A DNA stretch of 64,000 bases from Shewanella algae (GTDB lineage: Bacteria; Pseudomonadota; Gammaproteobacteria; Enterobacterales; Shewanellaceae). Location: positions 1,003,001-1,067,000 of the forward strand of contig NZ_CP068230.1 of the NCBI RefSeq assembly GCF_009183365.2, read 5' to 3'. The position numbers were made by a program, and so were the translations under genes. Shown in pieces: positions 60,206 to 64,000 of this stretch; the stretch's first letter is position 1, and every line of letters begins with the position of its first letter. The notes below the pieces were generated by a model that was not told where the DNA came from, did no database searches, and saw only the letters and a list, made by a program, of their open reading frames with translations.

Positions 60206-60230
60206 CAGGCAGCTAATCGCGCCTGGCAAG

Positions 60231-60261
60231 AACCACCCTCAGGGGTGGTTTCTTTTTATTT
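60231..60261 (+). terminator. terminator after dsbI
   Basis: AACCACCC and GGGTGGTT form a perfect 8-bp stem with a 4-nt loop, followed by TCTTTTTATTT. Confidence 0.95.
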
Positions 60262-60277
60262 GGACATCCAGATGTCT
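60262..60277. promoter_or_regulatory. MetJ boxes upstream of metY
   Basis: Two adjacent 8-mers read GGACATCC and AGATGTCT, matching the met box AGACGTCT at 5 and 7 of 8 positions. They lie 57-72 bp before the metY start codon, directly after the dsbI terminator. Confidence 0.6.
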
Positions 60278-60333
60278 ATCTGTTAGTTTGATTGCTCATT
60301 CAGTCAGCATTATCTGTCATCAAGGAGCGCGAG

Positions 60334-61611
60334 ATGAAACTGGAATCCCTGGCGTTGCACCATGGTTATGAATCGGAAGCCACCACCAAGTCGGCGGCGG
60401 TGCCCATCTATCAGACGACGTCCTATACTTTCGACGATACTCAACACGGCGCCGATCTGTTTGACCTCAAGGTGCCCGGCAATATTTACAGTCGCATCAT
60501 GAACCCCACCAACGCCGTGCTCGAAGCCAGAATGGCGGCCATCGAAGGCGGCATTGGCGCGCTGGCGCTGGCCTCTGGAATGGCGGCCATCACCTATGCG
60601 CTGCAGGCGCTGACGGAAGTGGGCGACAACATAGTCAGCAGCAGCCAGCTCTACGGCGGCACCTATAACCTGTTCGCCCATACTCTGCCGCGCCAGGGGG
60701 TTGAGGTGCGCATGGCGTCGTTCGATGACTTCGATACCCTGGAGTCGCTTATTGATGAACGTACCAAGGCGGTATTTTGTGAATCCATAGGCAACCCCGC
60801 CGGCAATATTGTCGATATCGCGCGTCTGGCAGAAATTGCCCACAAACATGGTGTGCCCTTGGTGGTGGATAACACTGTGGCGACCCCTGTGCTGTGCCGC
60901 CCCTTCGAACATGGCGCCGATATCGTCGTCCACTCGCTCACCAAGTATGTCGGTGGCCACGGCACCACAGTGGGCGGGGTGATCATCGATTCGGGCAAGT
61001 TTGACTGGGTCGTCAATAAACACAGATTTGCGGTGCTCAATCAGCCGGACCCCTCCTACCATGGGGTGGTGTATACCGAAGCCTTCGGCGCGGCGGCTTA
61101 TATCGGCCGTTGCCGGGTGGTGCCTCTGCGTAATACCGGCGCGGCTCTATCACCACACAGCGCCTTTTTACTGCTGCAGGGGCTGGAGACCTTGAGCCTG
61201 AGGATGGAGCGCCACTGCAGTAATGCCGAGGCGCTGGCAAGTTACCTGCAGTCCCACCCGCTGGTTAACTGGGTCAATTATGGCGCCCTGGCAGACAGCC
61301 CTTATAAGGCCAATTGCGACAAAATCACCTCGGGTAAGGCGTCCGGCATTATCAGCTTTGGTATCAAGGGGGGCAAAGAGGCCGGCGGGCGCTTTATCGA
61401 TGCGCTGCAGATGATCTTGCGTCTGGTGAATATAGGCGATGCCAAGTCACTGGCCTGTCACCCTGCCACCACGACCCACAGGCAGCTCAACGCCGAGGAG
61501 TTGGCTCGCGCCGGGGTGAGTGAAGATCTGCTCCGGATCTCTGTGGGAATTGAGCATATAGACGACATCATCAGCGATGTGGCCCAGGCGCTGGAAGCCT
61601 CCCAGGCTTGA
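60334..61611 (+). CDS. metY: O-acetylhomoserine sulfhydrylase-type enzyme
   Basis: This 425-residue PLP enzyme belongs to the Cys/Met metabolism group. ATG 60334 has AAGGAG 6 nt upstream. The opening LHHGYESEATTKSAAVPIYQTTSYTFDDTQHGADLF, the RIMNPTNAVLEARMAAIEGG block, and the PLP lysine in VVHSLTKYVGGHGTTVGG identify it. The length and the GHGTTVGG segment fit MetY, which makes homocysteine directly from O-acetylhomoserine and sulfide. MetJ boxes upstream support a methionine role. Confidence 0.93.
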   Translation: MKLESLALHHGYESEATTKSAAVPIYQTTSYTFDDTQHGADLFDLKVPGNIYSRIMNPTNAVLEARMAAIEGGIGALALASGMAAITYALQALTEVGDNIVSSSQLYGGTYNLFAHTLPRQGVEVRMASFDDFDTLESLIDERTKAVFCESIGNPAGNIVDIARLAEIAHKHGVPLVVDNTVATPVLCRPFEHGADIVVHSLTKYVGGHGTTVGGVIIDSGKFDWVVNKHRFAVLNQPDPSYHGVVYTEAFGAAAYIGRCRVVPLRNTGAALSPHSAFLLLQGLETLSLRMERHCSNAEALASYLQSHPLVNWVNYGALADSPYKANCDKITSGKASGIISFGIKGGKEAGGRFIDALQMILRLVNIGDAKSLACHPATTTHRQLNAEELARAGVSEDLLRISVGIEHIDDIISDVAQALEASQA

Positions 61612-61621
61612 TGACATCATC

Positions 61622-61644
61622 AAAAAGCCTCGTCAAGCGGGGCT
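61622..61644 (-). terminator. terminator of the DUF1090 gene
   Basis: On the minus strand AGCCCCG and CGAGGCT form an imperfect stem with a 5-nt loop, followed by TTTTTGATG. It lies in the 38-bp gap between convergent genes. Confidence 0.85.
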
Positions 61645-61649
61645 AATAC

Positions 61650-62111
61650 TTATCTGGCGTCCAGCTCGGACTTCAATGCACGTATTTCAGCCTCTTTGGC
61701 GCTGATCTTGGCGGCTGTTTTAGCCTCTTCCTCGGCCAGTTCTCGCTGATATTTGGCGACCTTATCGACTTTGCCCTTGCGCTCGGCCTCGGCGATATCG
61801 GCCTTCAGTTCGGCGCGCTCTTCGGCCAGCTCTTCACGTAACTCGCGAATATCATCCTGCTTGTCACGGATCTTGTTTGCCAATTCATCGCGTGAATCTT
61901 GCTGTTTTTTGATTTCACCGGCCTCAGTGCAGTGGGCACGGACTTCGGCCAGCGCCGTTTCCAGCCCCCGTACTCTGTGGCTGTTGTTATGCTCTTTGGC
62001 ATAAGAGATCTGCTTTTCGATTTCGGCTTCTTTTTTGGCGCAATGACCACCGGCCAGGGCGGGGAGCGAAAACAGAGCCAGGGAAAATAGGGCTATGTGG
62101 GTCAGTTTCAT
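61650..62111 (-). CDS. DUF1090 periplasmic coiled-coil protein
   Basis: This 153-residue protein has a signal peptide ending LPALA and a mature part that is almost fully helical and charged: CAKKEAEIEKQISYAKEHNNSHRVRGLETALAEVRAHC, then long heptads (LREELAEERAELKADIAEAERKGKVDKVAKYQRELAEEEAKTA). This is the YqjC/DUF1090 family. The two cysteines bracket the first helix pair. Function is unknown. No close partner gene is seen. Confidence 0.87.
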   Translation of the reverse strand: MKLTHIALFSLALFSLPALAGGHCAKKEAEIEKQISYAKEHNNSHRVRGLETALAEVRAHCTEAGEIKKQQDSRDELANKIRDKQDDIRELREELAEERAELKADIAEAERKGKVDKVAKYQRELAEEEAKTAAKISAKEAEIRALKSELDAR

Positions 62112-62183
62112 AAATCACCAAGGATGGAGTAAGAGGCCGCCATTCTAGCAAAACCTTCAATCTATAGCTGTCAGACCTATCCC

Positions 62184-62205
62184 AAAGGCGCCCGCAGGCG
62201 CCTTT
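62184..62205 (-). terminator. hairpin after the DUF2339 gene
   Basis: AAAGGCGCC and GGCGCCTTT form a perfect 9-bp stem with a 4-nt loop. The T tail on the minus strand is short (TTTGGG). It lies 9 bp past the DUF2339 stop codon. Confidence 0.7.
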
Positions 62206-62213
62206 GAGTTGGT

Positions 62214-64000
62214 TTATTGTGACAGCCGGGCTCTGGACTTCTGGTAGAAGTAAGCCACCCCGAGCAGCAAGGCACCAATCAGCATAAAGACGATGATCTT
62301 TTGCAGCAGATCGGCGGCGGCCATATCCAGCAGCAATACCTTGAGGCAACTGATGGCAAACAGACCTGCGGCCAGTTTGAGCATAATCTGGCAGCCGGGA
62401 CGCAGGCTGAGGAACATCAGCCTGCAGCCGTGGGACACCATGAGCACTGTGCTTAAGGTGGCATCGAATCCGGTTGGCATCTGGTAGGCCAGTGGCAGAT
62501 AGGCCAGCAGCAACAGGGCATGCCAGGCGATAAACACCATATTGGTCGGCAACTGCTGACGATAGCGTCTCATGGCCAATGGCCGTTTACGGATAAACAG
62601 CGCCAGCAAGGCCAGGTTGCAAGCTTGTGCCAGCGCCATCAGCCAAGGTTCAGAGGGTCGGGTCAGGACATCGAGCTGCAAATATTGCAGGCTGTCGAGC
62701 CAGGTAATCCAGGGCAGCAGCAAGGCGATAAAGAAGCTGGCAAAGGCAAAGGGGTAACCCGGGCGCAGGGCCTTGAGCGGTTTGCGGCTGAGCAGGATAA
62801 AAAAGTAGCCGCTTAGCACCACACTGCTAAGTGCCAACGTGTGGCTGAACAAGACCTCCAGGCTGTGGCTGACCACCGCCAGCAGCAGGGCGCCATAGAA
62901 GGGTGACAACTGCCAGCCGAGTCGGCAGGGGCCTTGCCAGAGCCTTGGCAAGGATGGATAGCGCCACAGCAGCAGACCGGAATAGATACTGCCCAGCAGC
63001 AGTGCGATAAGCCCGGGCCATTGTCCTGCCAGGCAGGCAAAAGCGGTTTGGGCTATAGCCAGCACCAGCAGTACATCCGCTTCGCGTTTCAGTATCGGCT
63101 GCCTGAACTTGCGGGCCAATACTAAGCTGACAAAGCAGGATAACCACAAGGCCGGGGCCAGCCAATCTTCAAAGCGAAGGGCGATTTTGGGCAGCCACAG
63201 CAGTGGCAAGAGCACCAGGCAGGCCAGGCGAGCGTACCAGGCCAAACGCCTAAGTTCGCCTTTGGGATGGAAGCGCCGGTATGCATACCAGGCCAGTAAC
63301 AGACAGAGGAACAGCTCTACCCTGGCGATTTGCGCATACAGCGGCTGAGCGCGGAAACTCAGGCTATGCACATCCACGGCGGCGAAGATGACCTGAGCCG
63401 CCAGCGGTAACAACAAGGCCCAGGCCAAGGCCTCGCTGACCCTGAGTTGTTGCCTGCGCGCGAGTAGCAGCAAGGTCAGACTCAATCCGGGAATTATCAC
63501 CAGGAAGTAGCTTTCACTTATCAGCCAGGCGCTAACCAGGGCTAAAGACACCAGCAGCACGTTGGCAAGCTCGCGTCCCAACTGCAGCAGTTGTTGCTCC
63601 CAGCGGCTGAGCTCGGGCTGTTTGCCCAGCAGTTGGTTAAAGCCAAATAACGTAAGCGTGCTTAGCCCCCAAGCCAGCAGCGGCAGTGACAAGAGCGCCG
63701 GCGCTTCATTGATCATATCGCCAAGGGCCAACAGGTTGATGACCAGTCCCAGAGCCAGCAGGGTGATGGCCTCGATTCGCAGCGAGGCTTGCTGTTCTCG
63801 GCAACCTAGCCACATCAACAGCAAGGCTTCGAGCAGTAACACCAGCCCCAGCAGCTCACCACTGAGTAGGCTGAGTGCGGCAAAACCGAGACAGGCACCG
63901 GTGGCCAACCACAATAGCGTCTGCAGCTGTTTGTCTTGTTTAAGCCAGAGCGACAGTCCGATAAGCACGGCGGCGTTGGCCAGCAGCAGCTCGCCGGCAT
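62214..64000 (-). CDS. DUF2339 multi-span membrane protein, C-terminal part
   Basis: The frame is open to the right edge of the window, so at least 595 C-terminal residues are seen. They form about 15 hydrophobic helices with almost no soluble stretch, rich in Leu and Ala. PYRQQLPTNMVFIAWHALLL-like and LKLAAGLFAISCLKVLLLDMAAADLLQKIIVFMLIGALLLGVAYFYQK-type endings are typical of DUF2339 proteins. Function is unknown. It is separated from the DUF1090 gene by a hairpin. Confidence 0.75.
   Translation of the reverse strand, partial: AGELLLANAAVLIGLSLWLKQDKQLQTLLWLATGACLGFAALSLLSGELLGLVLLLEALLLMWLGCREQQASLRIEAITLLALGLVINLLALGDMINEAPALLSLPLLAWGLSTLTLFGFNQLLGKQPELSRWEQQLLQLGRELANVLLVSLALVSAWLISESYFLVIIPGLSLTLLLLARRQQLRVSEALAWALLLPLAAQVIFAAVDVHSLSFRAQPLYAQIARVELFLCLLLAWYAYRRFHPKGELRRLAWYARLACLVLLPLLWLPKIALRFEDWLAPALWLSCFVSLVLARKFRQPILKREADVLLVLAIAQTAFACLAGQWPGLIALLLGSIYSGLLLWRYPSLPRLWQGPCRLGWQLSPFYGALLLAVVSHSLEVLFSHTLALSSVVLSGYFFILLSRKPLKALRPGYPFAFASFFIALLLPWITWLDSLQYLQLDVLTRPSEPWLMALAQACNLALLALFIRKRPLAMRRYRQQLPTNMVFIAWHALLLLAYLPLAYQMPTGFDATLSTVLMVSHGCRLMFLSLRPGCQIMLKLAAGLFAISCLKVLLLDMAAADLLQKIIVFMLIGALLLGVAYFYQKSRARLSQ

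Noticed and set aside
1..64000. CRISPR arrays, prophage or insertion sequences
   Set aside because: No regularly spaced repeats, no phage structural genes and no transposase-like reading frames were seen.

Overview
This window looks like chromosomal DNA of a Shewanella-type gammaproteobacterium. The evidence is the metK / tkt-epd-pgk-fba block, MetJ-type operators, a split-Soret-like diheme cytochrome with an OmcA/MtrC-like lipoprotein, NhaD, a cyanide-insensitive-type bd oxidase and many short rho-independent terminators. Base composition and codon use look even, apart from a more AT-rich patch around 56.2-57.1 kb. I see no integrase, transposase, prophage gene or CRISPR array. The genus is an inference from gene content.

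Layout. 0-4 kb: the 3' end of a FecCD-type permease, its ATPase, a methyltransferase and a TonB-dependent receptor. A ModE-like operator lies in front of the receptor, so the cassette may take up molybdate or tungstate. 4-13.7 kb: a possibly Fur-controlled PepSY/DUF4920 pair, folM, a UspE-like protein, a VOC protein, an FMN reductase divergent from a SufR-like regulator, a pseudouridine synthase, a zinc-sensing (CZB) soluble chemoreceptor, a POT-family transporter, a DUF333 lipoprotein and a PagL-like lipid A deacylase. 14-16.2 kb: a second-type tryptophanyl-tRNA synthetase preceded by a 15-residue leader peptide with tandem Trp codons and a terminator hairpin, then a degenerate HupE/UreJ protein and tRNA-Pro(CGG). 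16.2-31 kb: csdA-csdE, tas, a MarR-GNAT fusion, yjjX, a penicillin-acylase-family lipoprotein, a dicarboxylate-type symporter, a META lipoprotein, two GAF/degenerate-GGDEF paralogues, small acetyltransferases and metK under a four-box MetJ operator.

31.6-45.3 kb: tkt-epd-pgk-fba for central carbon metabolism, an ArsR-rhodanese regulator facing a DUF2938 membrane protein across a perfect palindrome, a MocR regulator facing cioA-cioB-DUF2474, a DUF481 outer-membrane protein and NhaD. 45.4-49.9 kb: two paralogous ToxR/ToxS-like membrane regulator pairs flank a convergent operon for a Tat-exported diheme split-Soret-like cytochrome and an OmcA/MtrC-like lipoprotein without hemes. 50-55.3 kb: a large orphan membrane protein, a LysE exporter, a pseudouridine synthase, a DUF998 protein and a MetT-like NhaC-family transporter under MetJ boxes. 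55.4-60.2 kb: a TetR regulator, a 32-bp perfect palindrome, then a Tsx-like porin, arylsulfotransferase and its dedicated disulfide system DsbL-DsbI. 60.3-64 kb: metY behind MetJ boxes, a DUF1090 protein and a DUF2339 membrane protein cut by the window end.

Two themes stand out. Three separate methionine/SAM loci (metK, metT, metY) carry recognisable MetJ boxes. Several metal or redox modules come with their own visible operators: the ModE-like site, the ArsR palindrome and the TetR palindrome.
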